A stretch of 64,000 nucleotides of DNA, taken from assembly GCF_015550595.1 (NCBI RefSeq), contig NZ_JADNBB010000004.1, positions 186,001 to 250,000 on the forward strand, given 5' to 3'. The first letter of the stretch is position 1, and every line of letters starts with the position of its first letter. A model generated the notes under the pieces. The model made no database searches. It was not told the origin of the DNA and saw only the letters and a program-made list of their open reading frames with translations. The stretch comes from Parabacteroides goldsteinii. Its GTDB lineage: Bacteria > Bacteroidota > Bacteroidia > Bacteroidales > Tannerellaceae. The position numbers were made by a program, and so were the translations under genes. This document shows, piece after piece, positions 1 through 8,110 of this stretch.

Positions 1-1707
1 GAAGGTAAAGGGGCTCAGGCTCCTAATCTGGAACGTCTGGCCAGGGAAGGTATTGTCTTTGAGAATGCTTATAGTAATGCTCCGGTCAGTTCGGCAGCCC
101 GTTCCACTTTGATAACAGGCTGTTATGCTCCCCGGTTGGGAGTCAGTTGGCATCGCAAACTGGAACAAGTACCTATGCCTGACGGTTTGCAGATGTTTCC
201 ATCCTATCTGCGGGAAGCCGGTTATCATACATCGAATGCAGCAAAGACCGACTATAATTGCTTTACGGATAAGAAGGCCTGGGATCAGGTAAAAGGGAAA
301 ATGGGGGAATGGCGTAATCGCCCGGATAAAAAACAACCTTTCTTTTTTGTGCGTTCCAATGCTGCCAGCCATGAAAGTTGTCTGCATTTTGACGATGAAA
401 CGATAGACACAAAACAGACGGAGCATCATCCCTCGGAAGTGAAGCTACTACCTTTTCATCCGGATACCCGGACGTTCCGTTATACCTATGCGACTTTTTA
501 TGACAAGATCCGTCAGGCTGATAAAGAGTTGGGTACGTTGATGGAGATGTTGAAAGAAGACGGAGTTTTGGATAATACGTTTATTTTCTATTTCGGTGAT
601 AATGGGGGAAGTTTGCCCGGTTCGAAAGGATATACAGGAGAAACCGGATTACAGGTCCCGTTGGTAGTTTATATCCCGGAAAAGTGGCGCGACCGCATCC
701 CGTTGCCTGTAAATAGTCGTGCGCATGGTTTTGTCAGCTTTATGGATTTTGGTCCGACCCTTCTCCATCTGGCAGGTGTTGAGGTTCCGAAGCAAATGGA
801 TGGGACACCGTTCCTGGGAGTGGATATTTCTGAAAAGGAACTGAATAGGCGGGACATCGTATATGGGTATGGCGATCGTTTTGATGAATTATATGCTTTT
901 AACCGGACAGTTCGAAAAGGAAAATGGAAGTATTCGCGCAATTTCCAACCTTATCATCCGAAGTCGCTTTATGCCACATACCGTTATAAGCAAAAGGCTT
1001 TCCGGGAATGGGAACAGTTGTACAAGGAAGATAAGTTGACTGATATTCAGAAACGTTTCTTTGAACCACAGGGCCCTGAAGAACTGTATGACCTGTCTGT
1101 GGATCCTTATGAAACATGCAATTTGGCGGCAGATCCCTTATATGCCGGTGATTTGAAAAAGATGCGCCGTTTGCTTGCCGGTAATCTCATAGCAGAGAAT
1201 GATCTCGGTATGTTGCCCGAAAGTATCTGGCTGGAAGAGGGAAAACAAAATCCGGTCGGTTACGGTCGGAAATCACATAAGCGTATCGAGCGTTTGATGA
1301 GGGTTGCAGATTTGCAGTTGCTGACGTATTCGGAAGCGAAAGGAAAAGTAGAAAAGGCCCTTGCTTCGACTGATGAGGCAGAACGTTGTTGGGCGTTGAC
1401 TGCTTGTGTCTGGTGGGGAGACAAGGCATCCGGACTATCCGGGCAGATAGAAGAAATGCTGAAAGATCCAAGTGTATTGGTTCAAAGCCGTGCTGCGGTT
1501 TTCCTGGCAACGACAACTCGTATTAATCCCACCGGATTATTGAAAAAAGCCTTGTCGCAAGCCCGTTCCGGTGCTGAAGCCCTTTGGATCCTGAACGATA
1601 TGGCTTATTTGAAAAATCGCTATCCTGATTTGGACTTTTCATTGACAAGCAATGATGTCCCCTTAAAATGCGAAGGCTCCGATTGGAGAGTTGATTATTT
1701 GAAATAG
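1..1707 (+). CDS. Sulfatase, serine-type, 5' end outside window
   Basis: This is a sulfatase of the alkaline-phosphatase superfamily (arylsulfatase family S1), cut by the window edge, so the signal peptide and first metal-binding aspartates are missing. The reading frame is open from base 1. The active-site signature is visible as P-V-S-S-A-A-R-S-T-L-I-T-G. The nucleophile position is Ser (codon 30, bases 88-90), and Ala replaces the usual Pro two residues on. A Ser at this place is oxidised to formylglycine by the radical-SAM maturase anSME in anaerobes. A further metal/substrate motif, G-D-N-G-G-S, lies near base 600. The last 130 codons after the catalytic domain look helical and HEAT-like. 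The likely role is removal of sulfate from a host or algal glycan in the periplasm. Substrate class cannot be assigned without the N-terminus. Confidence 0.9.
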   Translation, partial: EGKGAQAPNLERLAREGIVFENAYSNAPVSSAARSTLITGCYAPRLGVSWHRKLEQVPMPDGLQMFPSYLREAGYHTSNAAKTDYNCFTDKKAWDQVKGKMGEWRNRPDKKQPFFFVRSNAASHESCLHFDDETIDTKQTEHHPSEVKLLPFHPDTRTFRYTYATFYDKIRQADKELGTLMEMLKEDGVLDNTFIFYFGDNGGSLPGSKGYTGETGLQVPLVVYIPEKWRDRIPLPVNSRAHGFVSFMDFGPTLLHLAGVEVPKQMDGTPFLGVDISEKELNRRDIVYGYGDRFDELYAFNRTVRKGKWKYSRNFQPYHPKSLYATYRYKQKAFREWEQLYKEDKLTDIQKRFFEPQGPEELYDLSVDPYETCNLAADPLYAGDLKKMRRLLAGNLIAENDLGMLPESIWLEEGKQNPVGYGRKSHKRIERLMRVADLQLLTYSEAKGKVEKALASTDEAERCWALTACVWWGDKASGLSGQIEEMLKDPSVLVQSRAAVFLATTTRINPTGLLKKALSQARSGAEALWILNDMAYLKNRYPDLDFSLTSNDVPLKCEGSDWRVDYLK

Positions 1708-1759
1708 TTATTTTATATCATCTATCTCTCCATGAAAGTTTTTGAGAAATAATTGTTCA

Positions 1760-1814
1760 TTCCTTCATCTGTGATGTTTTTTGCTATTTTATCAATGTTT
1801 TACAGATGAAGGAA
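1760..1814. repeat. 13-bp perfect inverted repeat in convergent gap
   Basis: The arms TTCCTTCATCTGT (1760-1772) and ACAGATGAAGGAA (1802-1814) are perfect inverted copies separated by 29 bases. Related direct copies of TGAAGGAA follow near 1846-1862. The element lies between two convergent genes and may form a large hairpin, but there is no T-run directly after it. Confidence 0.55.
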
Positions 1815-1875
1815 ATTTATTTATAGTTAAATGGATAGAATCTATATGAAGGAATGAAGGAATATTTTTCTAAAA

Positions 1876-1907
1876 AAGCCATCCCACTCTCACGAGCCGG
1901 GTGGCTT
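1876..1907. terminator. Hairpin between convergent genes
   Basis: AAGCCATCCC (1876-1885) can pair with GGGTGGCTT (1899-1907) with one bulged base and a 13-base loop. An A-run precedes it, giving a T-run on the minus strand, so it best serves the minus-strand gene ending at 1945. It could also stop the sulfatase transcript. Confidence 0.5.
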
Positions 1908-1944
1908 ATAACTGCTATACAGTTTCAGAAAAAATTATTAGGTT

Positions 1945-2769
1945 TTACTTCTTAGTTATCTCTTTATATAGTTCACAATGACCGTTCGGGGCAAAGATCC
2001 CTTTTCTTATTAATTCACTTTCCAGCCTGCTTAATGATATACACCCGAAGTATCGATGTTCTTTTAGAGCAGCAAGCCCATTGGTTGAAGCGAACTTCAA
2101 TAAATCTTCCAAGGTGTATATATCGAATACTTTACAAGTATTTATAGTCCTCTTCTCCAAATTAAGACATTTGGTTAATGGCTTGTTTAATAACGCTTTT
2201 TGTCTGGTATAAGGGATTTTGGAAGGCGCTTTCTTTGGGGCAGGTTGTTTGATTTCCTTCTCATCCAATAACGTCTGTAATGTTTGTATCCTTGATTTTA
2301 GTTGATTGATTTCTCTCTCTTTTTGAATACGGCTATTGATATGGTCTCTGACAAATCCTGACTGGAGACTTATATCCGTGATTGCATTTTGAAATATCTG
2401 TTTTACTTCCTGGGGAGTGATTCCTAAATGTTCCGCAACTTCTTCGACGCTTAACTTGGTAGCCAATGCATGGAATACTATCTTTTTAAGATCGGAATTA
2501 AGTAAGTTCCTCATTTCCGATACGATCAATAAATACTCGGGTGACAAGCTTTTAAACGCTTCAATAATGAAATCACTTTCTTTATCCTTATTCTCTTCCG
2601 GAGGTTGCTCATTAGCCGTCGGAATATTTACAGATGAAGATACGACACTGGCATCTTCCCATGTCGTCGCTTTGTGATCTGTGAGTGCATTGCTCAAAAA
2701 GGTTGGCTTCTGGTCGTCGGGGAGGAGAAGTTTTACATAATCACGTATTTTAGTCAACAAGTTTATCAT
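1945..2769 (-). CDS. Protein with sigma region 4-like HTH and RNA polymerase alpha-CTD-like end
   Basis: A 274-residue cytoplasmic protein not recognised as a named family. Residues about 75-135 read like a sigma-factor region 4/LuxR-type helix-turn-helix (L-S-V-E-E-V-A-E-H-L-G-I-T-P-Q-E-V-K). Residues about 144-172 form a charged coiled coil. A Lys/Pro-rich linker follows. Residues about 196-260 resemble the RNA polymerase alpha C-terminal domain, with L-x-x-R-x-x-N, then I-Y-T-L-E-D-L-L, then F-G-x-x-S-L-x-x-L, the helix-hairpin-helix pattern that binds UP-element DNA. The domain assignments come from pattern reading. The likely role is DNA binding or transcription control, possibly of itself. 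It stands alone, convergent with the sulfatase, and has a long upstream region. Confidence 0.7.
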   Translation of the reverse strand: MINLLTKIRDYVKLLLPDDQKPTFLSNALTDHKATTWEDASVVSSSVNIPTANEQPPEENKDKESDFIIEAFKSLSPEYLLIVSEMRNLLNSDLKKIVFHALATKLSVEEVAEHLGITPQEVKQIFQNAITDISLQSGFVRDHINSRIQKEREINQLKSRIQTLQTLLDEKEIKQPAPKKAPSKIPYTRQKALLNKPLTKCLNLEKRTINTCKVFDIYTLEDLLKFASTNGLAALKEHRYFGCISLSRLESELIRKGIFAPNGHCELYKEITKK

Positions 2770-3202
2770 AATACAAGTGTTTTATCTGAATATATATTAA
2801 CGCTATACAATAGATACTACCCTATTCTCCCGAACCGGACAGTTGCAGAGTCCCCTCTTCACTATCCCTTTTTACTGAATTGTATGATTGTTTAACATAT
2901 TAATGCGTTATTGTAAAAAGTATAGCTTGAAAAAAGGCATAAAAAAAAACGTGAAACTGTTGCCGTTCTCAGACCTAAAGGGTTATCCCTTCCCCCTCAC
3001 ACTGATAGTAGACAACAGCCCACGTCATATCATATATAATAAATATATACAAACAACATGGGCATTTTGTTGCTACTATCTCAGTCGTGATTAAAAATGG
3101 GATAATTTTTAGGTACTGAGATAATATTTTAAAATGCCTTATTCTAAATATTTCTACAGAACAGAGGTTAACGCTATAACATCTGCACTTTCTGTAATAC
3201 TG
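2770..3202. other. Long AT-rich non-coding leader region
   Basis: About 430 bases with no convincing gene. Short open frames exist on both strands but have no recognisable protein content. The region would form the 5' leader of the minus-strand gene starting at 2769 if the promoter at 3203-3232 is used. A run of A residues at 2940-2950 gives a T-run on the minus strand, a possible attenuation point, but no clean hairpin was found next to it. Confidence 0.5.
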
Positions 3203-3232
3203 CAAAGATAGTAGATACGATTAAATAAACAA
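3203..3232 (-). promoter_or_regulatory. Bacteroides-type promoter, minus strand
   Basis: Read on the minus strand, a TTG element (3230-3232) and TATCTTTG (3203-3210) are separated by 19 bp, close to the Bacteroidota primary sigma consensus TTTG/TAnnTTTG. It points toward the alpha-CTD-like gene 430 bp downstream, and away from the toxin remnant. Confidence 0.45.
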
Positions 3233-3283
3233 TAGTTTATAACGAAAAAATGCCTATTAGGCTTAAAAATCATGTGTTCTGTT

Positions 3284-3466
3284 TTACTTCCGCTCTTTCA
3301 TTTCGCTTTGAAGTAGTTCCGGATTACGTCTACAATCCCAAAGCATATGAATATATAGATATTTATCGTGGATGGTATAAATTATTTTAATATGACCGGA
3401 AACTAATGAGCGGTAGGTGAGTTGGTCGATATTATCAAGGCTGGTTTCACAAAATCCCTTCAGGCC
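3284..3466 (-). pseudogene. RelE/ParE-family toxin remnant
   Basis: An open stretch of about 60 codons on the minus strand ends with a stop at 3284-3286. It encodes the C-terminal core of a RelE/ParE toxin: L-T-Y-R-S-L-V-S-G-H-I-K-I-I-Y-T-I, then a beta strand and W-D-C-R-R-N-P. These are the conserved last strands of the family. An in-frame stop at 3467-3469 lies just upstream, no start codon is available, and no antitoxin gene is visible. Usual length is about 95-100 residues, so 40% is lost. This is a decayed toxin-antitoxin module. Confidence 0.65.
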
Positions 3467-3479
3467 TTACTTATTTCTT

Positions 3480-3512
3480 TATTGCCTAATTAGAATTAAA
3501 TCACTAACTTTG
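3480..3512 (+). promoter_or_regulatory. Promoter of ileS
   Basis: TATTG (3480-3484) and TAACTTTG (3505-3512) with 20 bp between them match the Bacteroidota -33/-7 consensus. The ileS start codon follows at 3548. Confidence 0.6.
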
Positions 3513-3547
3513 CGGCATTTTTAGAAGATTGATAAAAATAACGCGAT

Positions 3548-6500
3548 ATGAGTAAGAAATTTGCCGAATACTCTAAGTTCGACTTGTCGAACGTCAATAA
3601 AGAGGTGTTGAAGAAATGGCAGGATGGCGACATCTTCCATAAGAGTCTTGAAATCCGTGAAGGATACCCCTCGTTTGTATTTTATGAAGGTCCGCCTTCT
3701 GCAAACGGAATGCCGGGTATTCACCATGTTATTGCTCGTTCGATTAAAGATATTTTCTGCCGTTACAAGACCATGAAAGGATATCTGGTGAACCGTAAGG
3801 CAGGATGGGATACTCATGGCCTGCCGGTTGAGCTGGGCGTAGAGAAATCTATGGGTATAACCAAGGAAGATATCGGTAAAAAGATTTCTGTCGCTGACTA
3901 TAACGCAGCTTGCCGCCGCGATGTGATGAAGTTTACCAAAGAATGGGAAGACCTCACCGACAAGATGGGCTACTGGGTGGATATGGAAAATCCGTATATC
4001 ACCTACGATAACCGTTACATCGAAACATTGTGGTATCTGCTGAAAGAATTATATAAGAAAGGTTTACTGTACAAGGGATATACCATCCAGCCGTATTCAC
4101 CGGCTGCCGGGACAGGTCTTAGCTCGCACGAGTTAAACCAGCCGGGTTGCTACCGCGACGTGAAGGATACGACTTGTACGGCACAATTCCATATCCTCGA
4201 TCCGAAACCGGAAATGGCGCAGTTCGGCGATCCGTTCTTCCTGGCATGGACGACTACTCCGTGGACATTGCCTTCCAATACGGCTCTCTGTATGGGACCG
4301 AACATCACTTATGTGGCTGTTCAGACTTATAACCCCTATACCGGTATGCCGATGACGGTAGTGCTGGCGAAGGATTTGATGGGTGCGCATTTCAATCCGA
4401 AAGCTGCCGATTTGGAATTGTCGGATTACAAGATCGGTGACAAGCTGATCCCGTTTAAGGTGGTTGGCGAATGGAAAGGTTCGGAACTGGCCGGTATGCA
4501 TTACGAACAGTTAATCCCGTGGGTAAACCCGGGTGAAGGTGCTTTCCGTGTGATCAACGGTGATTTTGTGACTATCGAAGACGGTACCGGTATCGTTCAT
4601 ATCGCTCCTACATTCGGTGCGGACGATGACCGTGTGGCGAAAGCCAGCGGTGTGCCACCTTTGATGATGGTCGATAAGGATGGTAATAACCGTCCGATGG
4701 TGGATATGACCGGTAAGTTCTATCTATTGGAAGATCTTGATCCTGAATTTGTACAAACGCGTATGAATGCAGCCGATTACGATCCGTTCCAGGGCAAGTT
4801 CGTAAAGAATGCTTACGATCCGGAAAAAACGGATAAAGACGAAACATTGGATATCGAGATATGTATGATGTTGAAGGTGCAGAACCGTGTGTTCCGTATC
4901 GAAAAGCATGTACACAACTACCCGCATTGCTGGCGTACCGACAAACCTGTATTATACTATCCGCTGGATAGCTGGTTTATCCGTACCACTGCCTGTCGCG
5001 ACCGTATGATCGAACTGAACAATACGATCAACTGGAAACCGCAGAGTACAGGTACAGGTCGTTTCGGTAAATGGTTGGAAAACCTGCAGGACTGGAACCT
5101 GAGCCGTAGCCGCTACTGGGGTACTCCGCTGCCTATCTGGCGTACGGAAGACGGTACGGAAGAAAAATGTATCGGTTCGGTAGAAGAACTGTACAATGAA
5201 ATAGAAAAAGCCGTTAAGAAAGGATATATGGAATCGAATCCGTATAAGGACAGAGGTTTCAATCCGGGCGAATACAATAAGGACAATTACGAAAAGATCG
5301 ACCTGCACCGTCCGTATGTGGATGAGGTGATCCTTGTTTCTGAAAGCGGCAAGCCGATGAAACGTGAGACCGACCTGATCGACGTTTGGTTCGACTCGGG
5401 TGCGATGCCTTATGCCCAGATCCATTATCCGTTCGAGAATAAGGAGTTACTGGATAGTCGTGAGGTATATCCGGCAGACTTTATCGCCGAAGGTGTAGAC
5501 CAAACGCGTGGCTGGTTCTTTACCCTGCATGCACTGGCAACGATGGTGTTCGACAGTGTGGCTTATAAAGCGGTTGTGTCTAATGGTCTTGTATTGGATA
5601 AGAACGGTAACAAGATGTCCAAACGTCTGGGTAATGCAGTCGATCCGTTCTCTACGATCGAACAGTATGGTTCCGATCCGTTGCGCTGGTATATGATTAC
5701 TAATGCTTCTCCGTGGGATAATATCAAGTTCGATATCGATGGTATGGATGAAGTGCGCCGTAAATTTTTCGGTACATTATATAATACGTATTCGTTCTTT
5801 GCTCTGTATGCAAACGTGGACGGATTCGATTATTCGGAACCGGATGTTCCTCTGAAAGAACGCCCGGAAATCGACCGTTGGATCCTTTCATTGCTGAATA
5901 CGTTGGTGAAGGATGTGGACGGGTTCTATGATACTTACGAACCGACACGTGCCGGACGTGCTATCTCTGAATTCGTGAACGATAACCTGAGTAACTGGTA
6001 CGTACGCCTGAACCGCCGCCGTTTCTGGGGGGGAGGCATGACAACGGATAAGTTGTCTGCTTACCAGACATTATATACTTGTCTGGAAACAATCGCCAAG
6101 TTGATGTCTCCGATCGCTCCGTTCTATGGAGATCAGTTGTTCTGTGACCTGATCACCGTTACCGGACGTGAGACGGTAGAGTCTGTTCACTTGTCAGACT
6201 TCCCAAAATATGATGAAGCATTGGTTGACAAGGATCTGGAAGAACGTATGAAGATGGCACAGGATGTCTCTTCTATGGTATTGGCTTTGCGTCGTAAGGT
6301 GAATATTAAAGTTCGCCAGCCGTTGCAGACCATCATGGTGCCTGTAGCCGATGCCCACCAGCAGGAAAGTATCGAGGCGGTAAAGAACCTGATCCTGAAC
6401 GAGGTGAATGTAAAGGAACTGAAGTTTGTCGATAATGCTGCCGGTATTTTGGTGAAACGTATCAAGCCGGACTTTAAGAAGTTGGGCCCGCGTTACGGTA

Positions 6501-6976
6501 AGATCATGAAGAGTCTGGCTGCTGCCATCCAGAGCATGAGCCAGGAAAATATCCTTGCTTTCGAAGCTGCCGGAACATTCACATTGAATGTGGAAGGACA
6601 GGACGCAACAGTCGAACTGGCTGATGTGGAAATCATTTCGGAAGATATCCCCGGATGGCTGGTTGCCAACGAAGGACGCCTGACGGTGGCTCTGGATATC
6701 ACAGTGACGGAAGATTTGCGTAAGGAAGGATTGGCCCGCGAACTGGTGAACCGTATCCAGAACCTGCGTAAGAGCAATGGGTATGATATCACGGATAAAA
6801 TTACTGTTACGGTTCTTTCTTCCGATGAAATGGATGAAGCGATTAAAGAGTATAATGAATATATAGCAAACCAGGTTCTGGCTGTGTCGGTTGAAATTAC
6901 AGATCATGCAATAAGCGATGCAACCGTGCTTGATTTTGAAGACTTCAACCTGTCGGTTCGTATCGAAAAGGAATAA
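3548..6976 (+). CDS. ileS: Isoleucyl-tRNA synthetase
   Basis: A cytoplasmic class I aminoacyl-tRNA synthetase that charges tRNA-Ile. Its 1142 residues fit the longer IleRS type found in Bacteroidota. The N-terminal Rossmann fold carries G-P-P-S-A-N-G-M-P, followed directly by the signature site. That site reads G-I-H-H (residues 57-60) where the canonical motif is H-I-G-H, so first and third positions are exchanged. The second signature K-M-S-K-R is intact at residues 689-693. The CP1 editing domain (around residue 240, A-W-T-T-T-P-W-T-L-P), the anticodon-binding helical domain and a long C-terminal region follow. No zinc-binding cysteine cluster was noticed at the end. From family knowledge, the exchanged motif is linked with IleRS2-type enzymes and resistance to mupirocin; that is inference here. 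Confidence 0.97.
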   Translation: MSKKFAEYSKFDLSNVNKEVLKKWQDGDIFHKSLEIREGYPSFVFYEGPPSANGMPGIHHVIARSIKDIFCRYKTMKGYLVNRKAGWDTHGLPVELGVEKSMGITKEDIGKKISVADYNAACRRDVMKFTKEWEDLTDKMGYWVDMENPYITYDNRYIETLWYLLKELYKKGLLYKGYTIQPYSPAAGTGLSSHELNQPGCYRDVKDTTCTAQFHILDPKPEMAQFGDPFFLAWTTTPWTLPSNTALCMGPNITYVAVQTYNPYTGMPMTVVLAKDLMGAHFNPKAADLELSDYKIGDKLIPFKVVGEWKGSELAGMHYEQLIPWVNPGEGAFRVINGDFVTIEDGTGIVHIAPTFGADDDRVAKASGVPPLMMVDKDGNNRPMVDMTGKFYLLEDLDPEFVQTRMNAADYDPFQGKFVKNAYDPEKTDKDETLDIEICMMLKVQNRVFRIEKHVHNYPHCWRTDKPVLYYPLDSWFIRTTACRDRMIELNNTINWKPQSTGTGRFGKWLENLQDWNLSRSRYWGTPLPIWRTEDGTEEKCIGSVEELYNEIEKAVKKGYMESNPYKDRGFNPGEYNKDNYEKIDLHRPYVDEVILVSESGKPMKRETDLIDVWFDSGAMPYAQIHYPFENKELLDSREVYPADFIAEGVDQTRGWFFTLHALATMVFDSVAYKAVVSNGLVLDKNGNKMSKRLGNAVDPFSTIEQYGSDPLRWYMITNASPWDNIKFDIDGMDEVRRKFFGTLYNTYSFFALYANVDGFDYSEPDVPLKERPEIDRWILSLLNTLVKDVDGFYDTYEPTRAGRAISEFVNDNLSNWYVRLNRRRFWGGGMTTDKLSAYQTLYTCLETIAKLMSPIAPFYGDQLFCDLITVTGRETVESVHLSDFPKYDEALVDKDLEERMKMAQDVSSMVLALRRKVNIKVRQPLQTIMVPVADAHQQESIEAVKNLILNEVNVKELKFVDNAAGILVKRIKPDFKKLGPRYGKIMKSLAAAIQSMSQENILAFEAAGTFTLNVEGQDATVELADVEIISEDIPGWLVANEGRLTVALDITVTEDLRKEGLARELVNRIQNLRKSNGYDITDKITVTVLSSDEMDEAIKEYNEYIANQVLAVSVEITDHAISDATVLDFEDFNLSVRIEKE

Positions 6977-6982
6977 TATTGA

Positions 6983-7014
6983 ATGAATAATGAATAATGA
7001 ATAATGAATAATTC
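6983..7014. repeat. Tandem TGAATAA heptamer repeat
   Basis: Four near-perfect copies of a 7-bp unit (TGAATAA) lie between ileS and the DksA-like gene. A partly complementary stretch (CATTATTCATTC) is found at about 7064-7076, so the repeat can also pair across 60 bases. A -7-like TATATTTG lies between them at 7025-7032, placing the -33 region next to the repeat. Confidence 0.7.
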
Positions 7015-7105
7015 AGGAATTGTTTATATTTGTAGGCAATAGAGAGAGAAATTCTCGGAGTTTTCATTATTCATTCTTAATTGTTAATTATTAATTTAAA
7101 AAGCC

Positions 7106-7486
7106 ATGGCAGAAAAGACAAGATATTCGGATGCTGAACTCGAGGAGTTCCGCGCCATTATTTTAGAGAAGTTGGAGGTAGCAAAAAAGGATTACGAGTT
7201 GTTGAGATCGGGTGTAACCAATTCTGACGGTAACGACGTGGCTGATACATCACCTACATTCAAGGTGTTGGAAGAAGGTGCCGCAACCTTATCGAAAGAA
7301 GAGGCCGGACGTCTGGCACAGCGTCAGATGAAGTTCATACAGAACTTACAGGCGGCTTTGATCCGTATCGAAAATAAGACTTACGGTATTTGTCGTGAAA
7401 CGGGTAAACTGATTCCGAAAGAAAGACTGCGTGCTGTACCTCATGCTACTTTAAGTATTGAGGCAAAACAAGGAGGTAAAAGATAA
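7106..7486 (+). CDS. DksA/TraR-family protein with incomplete zinc finger
   Basis: A 126-residue protein of the DksA/TraR family. DksA-type proteins enter the RNA polymerase secondary channel and work with ppGpp. Residues 1-85 form the charged helical coiled coil. The C-terminal globular part keeps Y-G-I-C-R-E-T-G-K-L-I-P-K-E-R-L, typical of the family. Only one of the four zinc-binding cysteines remains (Cys at Y-G-I-C); the second of the first pair is Thr, and the last pair is lost in A-T-L-S-I-E-A-K. The fold must be stable without zinc. The gene abuts lspA with no spacer, so the two are cotranscribed. Whether it is a true DksA functional equivalent is uncertain. Confidence 0.88.
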   Translation: MAEKTRYSDAELEEFRAIILEKLEVAKKDYELLRSGVTNSDGNDVADTSPTFKVLEEGAATLSKEEAGRLAQRQMKFIQNLQAALIRIENKTYGICRETGKLIPKERLRAVPHATLSIEAKQGGKR

Positions 7487-8110
7487 ATGAAATTTTCAAA
7501 AGGTTGGGGAGCAGTGTTTATTGTAATGCTGCTCCTTCTTCTTGATCAGGCTCTCAAAATTTGGATCAAGACACATATGCAGCTGCATGAAAGTATAGAG
7601 ATCACCCCGTGGTTTTATCTGTACTTTACCGAAAACCCGGGAATGGCTTTCGGGATTGAAGTGATTGGTAAATTGTTCTTATCTCTATTCCGTATCGTTG
7701 CGGTCGGCTTTATCGGTTATTACCTGTATAAGCTGGTGAAGGAGAAGTACAGTTTCGGTTTTATTGCTTGTGTCTCGTTGATATTTGCAGGGGCTATCGG
7801 TAATATAATAGATTCTATTTTTTATGGAGTCATATTCGACCATAGTTTTGGTCAGGTCGCTTCACTTATGCCCGCTGAGGGTGGGTATGCTACCTGGCTA
7901 CACGGGAAAGTGGTGGATATGTTTTACTTCCCGTTGATTCAGACAGAGTTTCCGGACTGGTTCCCGATCTGGGGAGGGGAAGAGTTCGTCTTCTTCCGTC
8001 CGATCTTCAACCTGGCAGATTCGGCTATCTGTGTAGGTGTTTTTCTGTTGTTGATATTTTATAGGCATACTTTGTCGGACAGTCTCTCGAAAGAAAAAGA
8101 AAAGAAATAA
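7487..8110 (+). CDS. lspA: Lipoprotein signal peptidase II
   Basis: Inner-membrane aspartyl protease that cuts the signal peptide of diacylglyceryl prolipoproteins before the lipobox Cys. Four hydrophobic membrane segments are visible. The catalytic aspartates are Asp109 (in G-N-I-I-D) and Asp178 (in F-N-L-A-D-S-A). The motif E-N-P-G-M-A-F-G near residue 50 is the conserved substrate-cavity segment. At 207 residues it is longer than the E. coli enzyme (about 164), because of an extended periplasmic loop at about 117-172, common in Bacteroidota. The start ATG directly follows the stop of the DksA-like gene, and its own stop abuts the DUF4296 gene, giving a three-gene operon. Confidence 0.96.
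   Translation: MKFSKGWGAVFIVMLLLLLDQALKIWIKTHMQLHESIEITPWFYLYFTENPGMAFGIEVIGKLFLSLFRIVAVGFIGYYLYKLVKEKYSFGFIACVSLIFAGAIGNIIDSIFYGVIFDHSFGQVASLMPAEGGYATWLHGKVVDMFYFPLIQTEFPDWFPIWGGEEFVFFRPIFNLADSAICVGVFLLLIFYRHTLSDSLSKEKEKK

Noticed and set aside
2674-3205. Short open frames on both strands around 2.7-3.2 kb
   Set aside because: They overlap each other or the start of the alpha-CTD-like gene, are AT-rich and show no protein-like pattern.
6194-6907. 237-codon frame opposite ileS
   Set aside because: Antisense to a conserved essential gene; composition is that of a complementary-frame shadow.
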